This document shows positions 22,361-34,135 of a DNA stretch of 64,000 bases, piece by piece. The translations under genes and the position numbers were made by a program. The notes beneath the pieces are model-generated. The model ran no database searches. It was not told where the DNA came from and saw nothing but the letters and a program-made list of their open reading frames with translations. The DNA comes from Zygnema cylindricum. Lineage: Eukaryota > Streptophyta > Zygnematophyceae > Zygnematales > Zygnemataceae. The DNA is taken from positions 312,735 through 376,734 of the forward strand of contig JBBHKE010001874.1 of assembly GCA_037447655.1 (NCBI GenBank), in the 5' to 3' direction. Positions within the stretch are counted from its first letter, which is position 1; every line of letters begins with the position of its first letter.

Positions 22361-23461
22361 TGTTGAAATCACTAGATTAAAGGGGTATTTTCTAGGTCTG
22401 AATAGATTAAGTAAAAGTGTAGAAAGTCAACCTCCACCTTTTCTCTCTAGCCCCCATACTTGTTGTAGTCACTGATGGTGAGAGAGAGTGATGGAGCCAT
22501 GGCTGTCTTCTACACAGGCAAGACTGTAGAGTGACATAAATCACTCTTGACTGTAGAGTGACATAAATCACTCTTAACAAAAATTTTGAGTTCACTCTTA
22601 ACAAAAAGGTTGAGTCCGACAGGACTCGATCCTCCTATCTGCAAAGCTAAGCGTAGCCGTCAGCTTTAACCGGTCTGTCGTAGAAGTTCATTGGATTAAA
22701 TGGGGCTTGAATTTTATATAAACATTGCTAAGGAACCTTAATCCGATTAACAGAATTAAAGATAACAAGCATAGAGACTAGTTGTAATATAGTGCGACAA
22801 AAAAACCCTCACGAAATAAATGTACCGGACATTTGTTTTAACGGCTAATATTAAAAGCCGGTTTTGATCCGATAGCGCACATCATCGTTGAGATCCCAAA
22901 AATGACCGCTTTGGCGGTTTTCGGGTGTGAAATGACCCGGCGCCATGTGGCACAATAGAATTGGAAAGCGGGAATCTGGAGGGCATAAAAACAAGTGGAG
23001 GGCATAAGAACAAGTCTGGAGGAGACAGACGTCCACTCCATGGCTCTGTCGTACACAGGCTGTACAGAAAGGACTTCAGCAATAGTACCTTTTTGTACTG
23101 TACAGTTCTCTCTGATTGGTTCGTACATCAGTAGATAGGGGTTGTAAGAGGGTTTTTGGACTTAGAGGATTGAGGAGAAAGCCGCCTCTCTCCCAATGAG
23201 CTTGTAAAAATATTGGCATCTTTGCCACTTCATAATTAATAGCCTGGTTGGGCGTTTTTACTGATTCTTTTTTCTCTGGGCTCAAGGGTGTCTAACTATA
23301 TAGGGTTGCAATCAGATATCCATTTGCCTGCTTCGGTAGCAGTGGTCCTAGTTGAAGAAGAGTTAGTCAAAAACTATCTAGAGGCTTCATGTATTGAGTT
23401 AGTCAAAAACTATCTAGAGGCTTCATGAATTCTGTAGTCCAATGGGGGACATAGAATTTCA
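22361..23461 (+). repeat. Solo LTR D1 inside gag K (1101 bp)
   Basis: It starts TGTTGAAATC and ends GAATTTCA. Flanks read AGGCA (22356-22360) and GGGCA (23462-23466), a 5-bp duplication with one mismatch. It aligns with LTR D2 at 61344-62355. It carries the conserved stem (22443-22452 with 22477-22486), the palindrome AGCCATGGCT (22495-22504) and the antisense tRNA-like segment (22615-22682). A 31-bp tandem repeat at 23364-23425 is a local duplication. Confidence 0.85.
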
Positions 23462-24360
23462 GGGCACCATTCTTTGATGGTAAGAAGCTTATCAGAATTG
23501 CAGGGCACCATTCTTTGATGGTAAGAAGATTGATAAGCTGGATGCGTGGATATTCTATATGGAATATTTATTAGAATCTATGAATTGTGATCGTAATGAT
23601 TACACTTCTTTTAATGTTAGTTGTCTAAATGTTGATGCTCAAATTTTGGTATCACACACAGAAAAGATCTAGTTTAATTCCTGATAATGTTGATTGGGAA
23701 GCTTTTAAAACCAGGATCAAATCCAGTTTCTTGTCTGTCACTTATAAATCCAAAATCGAAGAAAAGTGGTTGAAGTGCAAAGAAACTGGATTTGTGAAAG
23801 ATTGTATTCTGGAATTTGACTCTCATCTAACATCCATGTCATAGGTGTGACTGATCAAATCTCTAAGTTGCATTTTTTGAATTATTTGAATCCCGCGCTA
23901 AAATCAGAACTGAATCATGAAATATTTAGTAATTTGAAGGAGAAATACAATTAAACATTGGAATTAGATGACTAGTTTAGGAATAATTGGGAAACTCGAT
24001 CAGTCAAAGAGTATTTGAATGAAGTATCAAAGTCGGGTCAGGAGGAATTTGTGGAAGAGGGTTTGAATGCGGGATTGGTGAATAGGCAGAATATCTTCAG
24101 AGGAAATCAAAGAGGTGGACAGGGTGTTAATGCAGGAAAAAAATTTAACAATAGAGGGGAATACCTGAAGAGTGCAATTATGTGTCTCACATTGGATCAC
24201 ACTATTCTCCTTTGTATATGAAGCCTCTAGTGAATTATCAATGGTCATTTTTGTGTATGAAAAAATGCCAGCCTTGCAAGCAAAATATATCATGTACTAC
24301 GCCTTTGTGTAGTCTAGACTCTTCCGGGCCCACAAGAGAAGAAATATCTAAAAACACCTA
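23462..24360 (+). pseudogene. Gypsy-like gag of element K, core and C-terminal part
   Basis: Frames give APFFDGKK, LDAWIFYMEYLLESMNC, then DNVDWEAFKTRIKSSF and FVKDCILEFDSHLTSM. This is the pattern of a retrotransposon gag (F-x-G, Trp, M-E-x-Y-L, then a helical core). After several stops a basic Gly/Asn/Arg stretch (FRGNQRGGQG) ends near 24220. A proper CX2CX4HX4C knuckle is not visible. A direct repeat of the segment around CACCATTCTTTGATGG (from 23465 and again near 23505) lies right beside the D1 insertion. Confidence 0.6.
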
Positions 24361-24431
24361 AACAGGCGATTGATGAGAAAGAGGCAAAAATACCTATTTG
24401 TACATAATCATTCTGGGAGAGAGGGGGAATT

Positions 24432-25610
24432 CTACTTCACCCACATTAACTCTTTGACAACAAAACTAGAGGCCATGTACTTAGCCTCTATAGTGGACTG
24501 AGCTACCACATTTTGTTTCTTATTGCGGCAACAGCAAGCACCACTCCTAACGTATAAAAGATGCCCAGAAGTATTACGTCTCATAGAAGCATCCCGGTAG
24601 CTAGCATCACTCCAAGTAGTGATGTTAGTATTCTCCCCTCCAAGATTAAACCAAAGATCCCTAGTTCCTATCAAATATCTCATCACCCTCTTAGCTGCCT
24701 CCCAATATCTCTTTCTAAGATCATTAAGACTCTTGTTGAGGACTCCAACTGCTGCAGCTATGTCCGACCTAGTACAGTTATTAAGATGAATCAGACTTCC
24801 TACGTCCTGTCTGTATGGAATTGACTTCATAATCTGTCTCTCTCCAAACTCACTTCCTCATCGAGGATGATTAAACCTCCTCCTACGCTTCCATCACTTA
24901 CCTATACCTCCAGACTTACAATTTTGTTTTCAACTTTCTCTCTCACAAAGATGATTCTTATGTTTATATGTTTTGCTTTAAAGTGGTGTTTTGGATTAGC
25001 TGCAAATGCAATCGCATCCTGATTATCACAAAACATTTTTTGCACACCAACCTTCATGAACCCAAGTTCTTGCAGCAAAGACTTCACCCACATTAACTCT
25101 TTGACAGCAAAACTAGAGGCCATGTCCATAGCCTCTATATTGGTCTGAGCTACCACCTTTTGTTACTTATTGTTTCGACAACAAGCACCTCTCAACATAC
25201 AAAAGATACCTAGAAGTACAACGTCTCATAGGAGCATCCCCATGGCTGGCATCACTCCAAGTAGTGATGTTAGTATTCTCTCTTACCAAATGCAACCTAA
25301 TATCCCTAGTTCCTATCAAATATCTCATCACCCTCTTAGTTGCCTCCCAATCTCTCTTTGTATGATCATTAAGACTCATGTTGAGGACTCCAACTGCTAC
25401 AGCTATGTCCGGCTTAGTACAGTTCATGAAATAAATCAGACTTCCTACGACCTGTCTGTATGGAATTGACTTCATAATTTGTCTCTCTTCCGGACTCATT
25501 TCCTCATCCAGGATGATTAAACCTCCTCCTACCCTTCCATCACTTATTTTATTCAAGTCCATGATTTTATTCATGGGTTTTTTGCAAAAGTTTACGTCAT
25601 CCTCGTCTCT
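24432..25610 (-). pseudogene. Copia pol scraps (element G), partly duplicated
   Basis: The minus strand holds RNase H-region pieces of a copia pol related to B: SIPYRQVVGSLIYFMNCTK, TTWSDASHGDAPMRRCTS, MFCDNQDAIAFAANPKHH and FVREKVENKIVSLEV. At about 24900 the reading jumps back to an earlier motif (VSDGSVGGGLIILDEE) and runs again to ELMWVK near 24432. A segment of about 650 bp is therefore present twice in tandem, the second copy truncated. Neither copy is open throughout, and no LTR of this element is obvious. Confidence 0.75.
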
Positions 25611-25618
25611 CCCCCTCT

Positions 25619-26641
25619 TGAAATTTAATTTTGATTACATTTTCTAGGTCAGAATATAGGAAAAAAAAAGGTCTCGTTTTATGGCAGTCACGCTCTGCCT
25701 TTCCCTCTCTCCAGCCCTCAAACTTGTTGCAGGCACTAAAGATCGGTGAGAGAGAGCTAGAGCCATGGCTGCCTGATAAGACAGAAGAAAGTAGGGGAAC
25801 CAGCTTTAAGCAAAAAGTTGACGGACTAAGGATTTGATCTTGATCCCTATAGACTACCGACGACTAGCTTATGCGATAATCTAGTTCCTGGTGCTAGCAT
25901 ATATAGGGTTTGATATCTATATAAATAAGAACTAATGGATTAAGCCAATTTACTGGAGTGTAGAATTGGAGTGTAAAACTTAACATAGGTTCAGAAAGAA
26001 CTTGTTGTCTCCGGATTCTTGTACGGACCGCACGAAATTCAGTGGTGCAGACACTAAATTTCGACAGCACAAAACGAAAGATTGTAAACATCTAACGGCT
26101 CACATCCGAGCCCTCATTACGAAATGGTCTTTTTGGTTGTTTATGGTCGTCATGTCACCAGACGCCACGTGGGGCCCTATCTGTCGTTTAGAATTTATCG
26201 GAAACCCGGTGACGAGTCTAAAGGTGGCAGGCGTGCCCTAAATGGCCATGTCGTACAGTGGTCATACAGAAAGTAGATCGGCAATGGTACCTTTCTGAAC
26301 TGTACAGTCTTTTTGATTGGGTCTGTACATCAAAACTAGAGGGTTCGTGGAAGGGGTTTGGGACTTAGAGTTTGTGGTAGGTAGCAGCCTCTCTCTTAGA
26401 GAGCTTGTATAAATATTGGCATCTTTGCCACTTGATAACTAAGCGCCTAGTTGTGCAATTTTGAGCATTTTTTTTTCCACTAGGCTTACGGGAGTCCAAC
26501 ATTCAAAACGGTGGAGGCAGTCAAAGTCATTGTTGCCAGGGTGATGGTTGTTCTAAGAGAAAGGGAGGCATTTCAAATTACCCTAAAGGCTTCAAACAAG
26601 CTACATATTCGTTGTACCAATGGAGGTCACAGTTTTAAACA
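25619..26641 (+). repeat. Lone LTR H, related to the LTRs of A-D
   Basis: It opens TGAAATTTAA and shares with the A, B, C and D LTRs the block ATTTTCTAGGTC, the stem-loop (25705-25716 with 25745-25756), the palindrome AGCCATGGCT (25761-25770) and the GTAC-rich promoter region. A TATAAATA box is at 26408-26415. Its 3' end matches the LTR consensus up to GGAGGTCACAG. No target duplication is clear, so it may be a decayed solo LTR. Confidence 0.7.
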
Positions 26642-28759
26642 CTCGACCGCTCCTCTTTCTTTTTTCTCTAAATGTAATGTAGAAATAATAGTTTCAAATA
26701 AAAGATTTTATTTTTCTTTTTTGTGAATATTTTTGGTCCTAGTTTGGTGGCATATCGAATGTAAAATAGATAAATAAAAAATGGAAGTCATGGCGCAAAG
26801 TTTACGTATTGATGTTGTCACAAGGTAGCATGACTTCGCTGTGTCACGTAACCCTAAACATATACAATGGCACAAAAACCTCGACGTCTACAACCGTCAA
26901 CGTTTTTGTAAACGTCAATAATTTTAAGAATTTTTGTAGTCGTCTACATTTCGTTTCTTAGTCTGTCGCACATTTTTTAGATGTCTACAATTGTCACATA
27001 TTTGAAATAATGAACGCGCAAACATTGATTGACATAGGGTATGTCTCCATGCATTAAAGTATCGATTTTTTTCTGTCGCTTTCACCCAAAACGCAGTTTC
27101 GTAAGATAACAACTTTAGCTGTACAAAAAAATCAATTCTTTTAAAGTATAGCAAACATCAAGTCGATGCTTTGAATGTACTTCATGTTAGTCGTCATGTG
27201 AACGCATTTTGACGTTTTACTTTTTTTGACCCACGTGAAAGAGAATCCAGCCCGTCAAAAATCTTCATCTTAAATCGCCTCGCGCCTGGATTTTAGGGAA
27301 AGTACCGCCCTAACAAAGAATGAAAAAATATCCACGCACGCGCTACACGAGTGTGAAAATTTTAGGACGAGGGAGAGCACTCGCCATTTTTTCTCCTTGC
27401 CTGTCACGTGCATGTACGAAAAAGACGAGCTTGTACGGAAAAATATTTGCAGGGGTCTCGGACCTCCACTTTCATTCATGGGTCCTTTGCAGAATTTTGC
27501 GCCATCGTCGCCTCTCCCCTCTCCCTCTCACATTATCGCTTTTATCTGACACTTTTTATAATAAGGCCCGACAAGAATGGTTTGAAATGAAAGATCTTTG
27601 AAAAGTTATATTTCGACTACCTTTATGTGTATTTTTATGCCAAGTCGAGTGAGAAAAGTCAAAAAAACGAAATTCGATAGTCGTGGCAGAAAGTTCTTCA
27701 ATTTGTGACGCCGAAAGTGGGCATGGCGTCACAATGTCACAAAACCCTAAACATCTACAATGTCACAAAATTACAAAAATCTAGACGTCTACAACCGTCG
27801 CTGATTTTGTTGGCGTCACCGATTGTCGAAAGTTTCGCAGTCGTCTTCATCCGTCACAAATTTGTACTTACTGTTGTTTTTGAAATGTTAGTTTCGTGCT
27901 TACGACACACTTTGTACGCACGCGACGTTTCGTGCGTAATTTATTAAATGAATTTAATGTGGTTGTACGAATGGATTTTCAGGTTGGGGGAGAAGTGAAA
28001 TTAATTGAAGTTTGACGTACGAAATAATAATTTGAGTGACGCGAACCAACGCACGTAATTTATGGAATGCGTTGGAGAAATGGACGGAGCGATCCGACGT
28101 AAGATACTTGAAGAGGTTGAAATGGTACGTCGCACGTACGAAACATAATGCGACGGTGGCATTTATGGAAAAGGACGCGACGGTACAAAGAATCTTATTT
28201 GACAGGTGTACTTTCTATTTGGCAGTATTTATGGCGAAGTAAGTAATTGCGGTACGGACAAATTTGGATGGTTTGACGTCGTTTCGTCAAGTGGACTTTG
28301 GGACCACGTGGCGTGACATCGAGGGTGCCGAATAAAAGCTACGGACGGCAGACAAATACCGCCGTAATTTCTTTGGAGAGGGGACGCGAAATTGCGTCAA
28401 ATCATAAGATGCACATTTTGGACGTCCCGGATTGTTTGACAAAATTCGAGGAGTTTCGTTGAGTGACTCAGCATACGATTATGTGAGATTGTGTGTACTT
28501 GTAAATATTTGTTACAACAGTGCTTTGTCTTTCTGTGTATTAGTTAATAGTGTAGATTTATTTATTATGGCATACCTTGAATTATTTGGGTATACTCACA
28601 TTAATTTAAGTAGATGGTAGATTACGTACGGCTGGTTTGCCTCCGTACATTTAGTAGTGAACCTGAGAATAAACTTGTAGGACTTAGTTTATTTTAGTAT
28701 CATAGTTAAGTTTATCAAAGCAACGACACTGTTTTTTTGCAACTTTGACCTGATGGTGT
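26642..28759. other. Spacer with a diverged direct repeat
   Basis: No recognisable gene. Segments 26843-26916 and 27735-27817 are diverged copies of one sequence, sharing the word ACGTCTACAACCGTC and a CCCTAAACAT block, about 890 bp apart. The small ORF at 28036-28242 has no recognisable domain. Confidence 0.5.
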
Positions 28760-28802
28760 TATCACCCTCATAGACCGCCGCCTTAGTTAACATATATGCG
28801 GT

Positions 28803-29640
28803 CTACTCTAGAGTTGATAGGTATAAAAACTCAATCTCCTTCGCTAAAACCAGATCTCGTACAAAATGCCACAGGATCCAAATATGTTTCGTCCGCTTGT
28901 GAAAAACCAGATTTTCCACAAGTGCCATCGAACTCATACTGTCAGTGATAATATGCAGACGGTTATTCAAAACTCCCAACTCACCAAGCATCTCTTTGAT
29001 CCACACAGACGCCTTTGCCGTATGACACGCCAACATATATACGGACTCGGTGGAACTTTGTGCAACTGTTAATTGAAGCCGCGAACCCTAAGAAATTGTC
29101 GCGCCGCCCAAAATGAAGGTGTACCTTGACGTGAATTTTCCACTAACAAAATCTCCTCCCAAATCTGCGTCACAATAACGTATACACTACAAAGAGTATT
29201 GTTCGGAATTTTATGCCAATCCGTACTCGATCGTACCAACCAAGTAGTGAAATATCGGTTTCACATCCTCCCGATGTTTTTTTTTTTAGCATTACAATAA
29301 TGACTAATGATAGAAACTGCCGCTGAAATATCCGGACGTGTACCTACACTTAGATACATCAAGCTACCAACTACTTCACGGTATAGGACAGATACATTCT
29401 CTTCCTTTTCGTACATTTTGATTTGTAATTTTGGACCTATTGGCTTCGAGACAAATTTCGTGCCAATCATACCAAATCTTGTCAAAACCTCTCTACGGTG
29501 CTGAGCTTCACTTAACTTAATTACATTCTCACTACACCGTATAACTTCTATCCCCAAATTGTACCATACTTCTCTAAGATCTGTCACTTTAAAATGTGCT
29601 CCAATGGACTTATTTTACTCACTAATAATAGACAACATAT
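28803..29640 (-). pseudogene. Element F RT tail and RNase H
   Basis: Pieces in order include FKVTDLREVWYNLGIEVI, VGSLMYLSVGTRPDISAAV, ACHTAKASVWIKEMLGEL, ITDSMSSMALV and HKRTKHIWILWHF. Each has an equivalent in element J with the same spacing. Frames shift near 29260 and 29040. Confidence 0.8.
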
Positions 29641-30663
29641 CACTAATCATTAGAAAGTCATCAACATACACAAAAAATATAATTTGGTTCTTTCCCTCTC
29701 CTTCAACGTAAACTTCAAAATCTAAAATTGTACGTACAAAGCCAAAGTCAGCGAGTACCTTATGAAGACAAAGGTACGAAGTCCTCGCTGCTTATTTTAA
29801 TCGGTGCAAGGATTTTCGCAGCCGACATATTTTTCCTCCGTTTGAAAGCACTCCTTGCACCTTCATATAAACCTCCTCTTCAAATTCTATATTTAAGAAG
29901 GTCGTCTCCACATCCATTTGGTATATATGTTTGTTTCCTGTGGCAGTTATTGCAATTAACATTCTCAAAGAATCAAATTTCACCACCGGTGCATAAGTTT
30001 CCGAATAGTCAACCCCCTCTACTTGTTGAACGCATCTACACACCACTCTAGCCTTATATTTAACGATTCTCCCCGTAGCACCAGTTTTTGTTTTGAATAT
30101 GTACTTAGCATCAATTGCTTATTTCCCCTCCGGAAGACTCACCTTCTCAAAAGTTTTTTTTCGATGATTGATTTTAATTCTCTCTCTCACGTCGGTTTCT
30201 GTTTCTCCTCCCAATCCATATAACTCCGTGCCTCGGCGTAACATTGGGGATCGCCTGGCATATTGTTGGTCAATGATTGCTACAAAAGAAATGTCTCCTC
30301 CGAGGCGGCCGAGGTATGGGAATTTTCCATATTTCCCTTTTAGTGATCAAATGACAAACGATCCGACTTCTTCCCCGTTGTCTCACGTTGACTCCTTCTC
30401 AATGGAATTTCATTTTTTTCTTCATTTGTAGATTTTACAAACTTGGGTTCTTCCTCGTGGAAAGAAACACTCGGAGATTTGGAGCGTTTAGATTGACGAA
30501 TGTCCGAAGACATTTGGGATTTGTCACTTTGGATCTCGTCAAAATAAATTGATTCAGGATGAATTTTAGAATCACCTTTCCCCCTCTTAATATTGACAAT
30601 CGGATCCGCCTCGATTTCGGAATCCGACTCATCTAGGTGAGGAAAAGAGAGAGATATATTCAC
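29641..30663 (-). pseudogene. Element F RT and integrase-RT linker
   Basis: VDYSETYAPVVKFDSLRML and QMDVETTF mark the start of RT, and YVDD (29658-29669) is intact, unlike YVDG in element J. Upstream the acidic linker ends with RRSQR, a usual copia landmark before RT. Stops and frameshifts separate the pieces. Confidence 0.8.
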
Positions 30664-32117
30664 TTCAAAAAATCATGATCAGTAGAGATTGTTTTTGATC
30701 GAGAAATTGCAACTTTGAGATCCTCATGAAAATTGACATTGCAACTCTCTTCCACTGCATGACACATCGGATCATACACTCGGTATAGTCTCCCTTTGAA
30801 GCTATATCCGACAAAAAATCTCGACCAACTACGAGAAGAAAATTTACCTCGTCGGTTTCACCGATTCGATGTACATCGTCGCCCGGCATCCCCAAATTCG
30901 TAAATGATGTAAGGTGGGTTTTCGACTGTAACAAGCTTGTGAGGAGCCTTATCGCCCGGAATAGAGGTAAGCCGACGATTATGAATATAATTAGCCATTA
31001 AAATTCCATCTCCCCACAACTATTGTTTTCTTCCCGATATGTGAATCATCGAGCGTACCATTATTTGAAAAGCTTGATTTTTTGCTCGGCAATTCCACTC
31101 GATTTCGGTGAGAATGATGTCGTGAATTCTTGTCGGATCCTCCATTTTTCACAATAAGAATGAAACGCCTTGAACTCCTCGTCGTTATCGGATCAAACCG
31201 CCTTTAATTTTCGTTCACATTGTCGCTCGGCCATAACGTGCCACTCCTCAAATTTTGCGGATGCATCGGATTTATTTTTATGAGATATACCCTTGTGATC
31301 CCTGAATAATCGTCCACAATCACCATAATATATTTATTTCCTCCCAAACTCTCAGGCTTAACATCCCCACATAAATCCACGTGTAATTTTTCAAGTGGAT
31401 GGGTTGACCGAAAATTTGCGTTTTTAAAAAGGTGGGGTTTGTGGACCTGACGCCCTTGACTACAACTGATACAGCCATTGACTTTTTCACCTAACTTTAG
31501 ATCTAAGTCGCGCATGCAACCGCCTTTAATCATACGCTTTAGATTCTGCTCTGAGGTATTACACAATCGATGGTGCCATCGATGGTGCCATAACATCAGA
31601 TTTCTTTTGATTTTGGCGATCTACCAATAATGTTATCATCATTACGTTTTCATTTTGAACCATTCTATAAAAGAGGACTATGAAACACGTCAGATACTTT
31701 GCCTTCGCCAATTGTAATGCCATATCATCTTACAATATTGATTGTTGAATCACCCAAAGCGTACACACTTGCACCAACTCGCTGGATCAGCAACACGCTC
31801 AAAAGATCGCAAATCCGTCCAAAATATAAAACACAGTAAAAAGTTGTATTTCGGAGATTCACTCAGATCCTTTAGATATAGAGAAGTTAAGTCAAGTCAT
31901 ACGGTACCAACTGTACCGACAGAAAGTACTTGACCGCTTGCGACCTTAATATTTTTCGAACGGTTAAAGAGCGCATTTCGTCAAATAAAGTGGTGTTTGT
32001 ACAAACATGATGAGACGTGCTTGAATGAATGATCCACTGCTTGTCATTTTGTGTTTCAACAGAAGTTGGATTATTCGTTACACTTAGTATTGGAAAAGGT
32101 AGTTGGGGGTTCGTCAT
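30664..32117 (-). pseudogene. Element F protease and integrase
   Basis: The protease start reads WIIHSSTSHHVCTN, where a copia protease has Asp-Ser-Gly; the catalytic Asp is His here. The pre-integrase zinc region gives WHHRLCNTSEQNLKRM and CISCSQGRQVHKPH, followed by LEKLHVDLCGDV and YIMVIVDDYSGITRVY, the first catalytic Asp context of copia integrase. The last third is too decayed to place the remaining Asp and Glu. Confidence 0.75.
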
Positions 32118-33593
32118 CCCCCTTGTTATTTTCTATATCACTAGCGAAGTGGCCATGGCCGCCAAAGCGGCCGCCTCATCCACCTCGCCCCCCTCCTGCA
32201 AATCGGCCACCACCACGTCCACCGAATATGTCGTTGCTATCGTCGCGGCAGCCGCCGTCATCAAATTTTGCGTAGCATTGGGGACTAATATGTCTCCATT
32301 TCTCGCAATAATGACATTGTTTTTCCTTATCCGGGCATGAGGTGGACATATGATCGGCTTTGTTGCATCGATAACATGTGACACCAGACTGGTCTTGGAA
32401 AAGAGGTTGACCGAGAAAATTTCACCTATTTTTGGTACTTCTCCCCCTTCCCCTAGATCCACCTCCTCTTCCCCTTCCCCCTCTTCTCCCACGGAGAAAA
32501 TTTAAATCCGCGGGTTCTTGGGAGGATGCGTTCAAAGATCCACCCGAGACCGAAGCCTTAGGAGGACCTTTGCGATTTCTCTCGATGGTTTTGAGGTAAA
32601 TCATAATAAAATTGTAGCTCGGATTTGTTTGTGCCCAAAAATTTTCCTTGACGTAGGTGAGGTTATTGGGTAAGGCATTAATAAGTCCAATCACCTTATC
32701 CTCCTAGATAATAATCCGCCAATTATTTGAGAGTTCTCCACAATAGTATTATAAGGCTTGATCACATCATCTATCAATTCGTTCGACTTTACATTAAATT
32801 GGATAAAGTTTATATAGGCATATTGCCCTTTATTTTGGAGTCCCTTCTCAAATTGGCCTTCGAGCGCTTTCCAACACTCATGCGTCGTATCTCGGGTAAG
32901 AAAAAGAGCGTGCACCAAAGCGGTGCATGATTGCATGAGGCCGGTGATGGCGGCAAGGTTTTTCTTTTTCCAAGGGCGCCGAGCCTTCAGATCATTGATC
33001 GACATTTTCTCCTCTCCGTTCACGATCTTCCAAAGATGTTGAAGGATGAGTTATGCCTTCGTATATTTCTTCCAAATTTGGTAAATAGATCCATCAAAAA
33101 GGACAAGCTTCCCCGACATCAAAGGGATCGATAACTCGTCATCGGATTAATGTTCTAACCTCCAAATCGTTCTCGATCACAAATTTCGCCTTGCAGAGAA
33201 TCTCCTTTAAAGCATTGTCATTCTCGACCCCTCCATCCGAATCCACCTCCAAAGAATCCAAAATCGGATCCTCCTCCACCGTAAACTTTCCCTTTCGATT
33301 GGCATCCGTGTTTCGTTGATCTACAAGAGTAAGAAAGTCGTCAAACAACTCATTGAGGCGATCTTCGATCAACACCACCGTTTTTTGTTTCTCTTCTCTC
33401 CTTTTGGAAGAGAGTTGGACGGAGAAGCGGCTTCAAAAGCCTCTCCTACAAAGTTGAAGTCTTTGAAACTCTGATCTGGGGATGAATCAGCCAAAAGTGG
33501 AAGTTCCGGTGGATCCGGATTAGGAGCCGCGATAGGAGAAGGCGTAGAGGTAGACTTCTTCTTCTTCCGCCCCATGGTGGCTAGACAAGCCAC
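32118..33593 (-). pseudogene. Element F gag with two zinc knuckles
   Basis: The likely start is the ATG at 33575 (MGRKKKK). The capsid core includes ALVHALFLTRDTTHECW and LEGQFEKGL, and a Gly/Arg-rich tail follows. Near 32273-32385 two CX2CX4HX4C knuckles follow each other, CYRCNKADHMSTSC and CHYCEKWRHISPQC, both with all ligands intact. Frameshifts near 33370 and 32690 break the frame. The protein would package the element RNA. Confidence 0.75.
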
Positions 33594-33634
33594 CTTGAAA
33601 ACTCTTAGTGGAGCACACTTGCTCCGATGTCACT

Positions 33635-34135
33635 TGTAAGCATCAAATCACACAATGGTAGAAGGAATGGCAAAATAGAATGCGAAAGCATAGACGACAA
33701 GACAAGAGCACTCCAACAAAAGACAAATAAGTTTCATCGGAATTTTTCCTTATTATAAAAGATCGACTTGTCCGAAATCGACTAATGCCATTAGGCGACG
33801 ACAGTAATTGTACGGATACGTTTACTGGTTGTAATATTTTGTTCACTTCTTTATCAATTCATGTCAACACGGATTCTATCGTGGACACGGTTTCCTTCGA
33901 TAGGATGCACGTAGATTCTTGTTCTGACGGCGAGCTTCGTCAAAGATTTCAAAAGCAAAATGTCTAAACTATTCCCTTATAACCAACCGCAAAATAGTAT
34001 AACGGGAATGTACAGTTTGTACGTTCCTATTTTGTTGTTGTATCAAAACCTAATCGGAAATTTGAAGAAAGCATGCGCAACAAATTTCGGATGACGATAG
34101 ATGGTGGTGGAGACGTCACGGCACATTCTTCAACA
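33635..34135 (-). repeat. 5' LTR of element F (outer edge uncertain)
   Basis: The inner end GATGCTTACA and the preceding 150 bases align with the end of the element J LTR. Just inside, the minus strand reads TGACATCGGAGC, a degenerate match to the common copia primer site TGGTATCAGAGC for the 3' end of initiator tRNA-Met. The outer end was placed at a TGTTGAAG-like start and is a guess. Confidence 0.5.

Larger units (their letters stand above)
28760..34135 (-). mobile_element. Decayed Ty1/copia element F
   Basis: On the minus strand a 5' LTR (33635 to about 34135) is followed by gag, protease, integrase, RT and RNase H in the usual copia order, ending near 28760. Proteins and LTR match element J at 1-3220. 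The 3' LTR is not recognisable. Many stops and frameshifts mark it as old. Confidence 0.8.

Noticed and set aside
22615-22682. Functional tRNA gene
   Set aside because: Box A and box B words are present but the arms do not pair well, and the segment is part of a repeated LTR.
25614-26656. CCTCT target duplication for LTR H
   Set aside because: A second CCTCT occurs near the right end, but the LTR would then not finish in CA or match its relatives.
32029-32340. Ala-rich plus-strand ORF
   Set aside because: It is antisense to the Gly/Arg-rich tail and zinc knuckles of element F gag.
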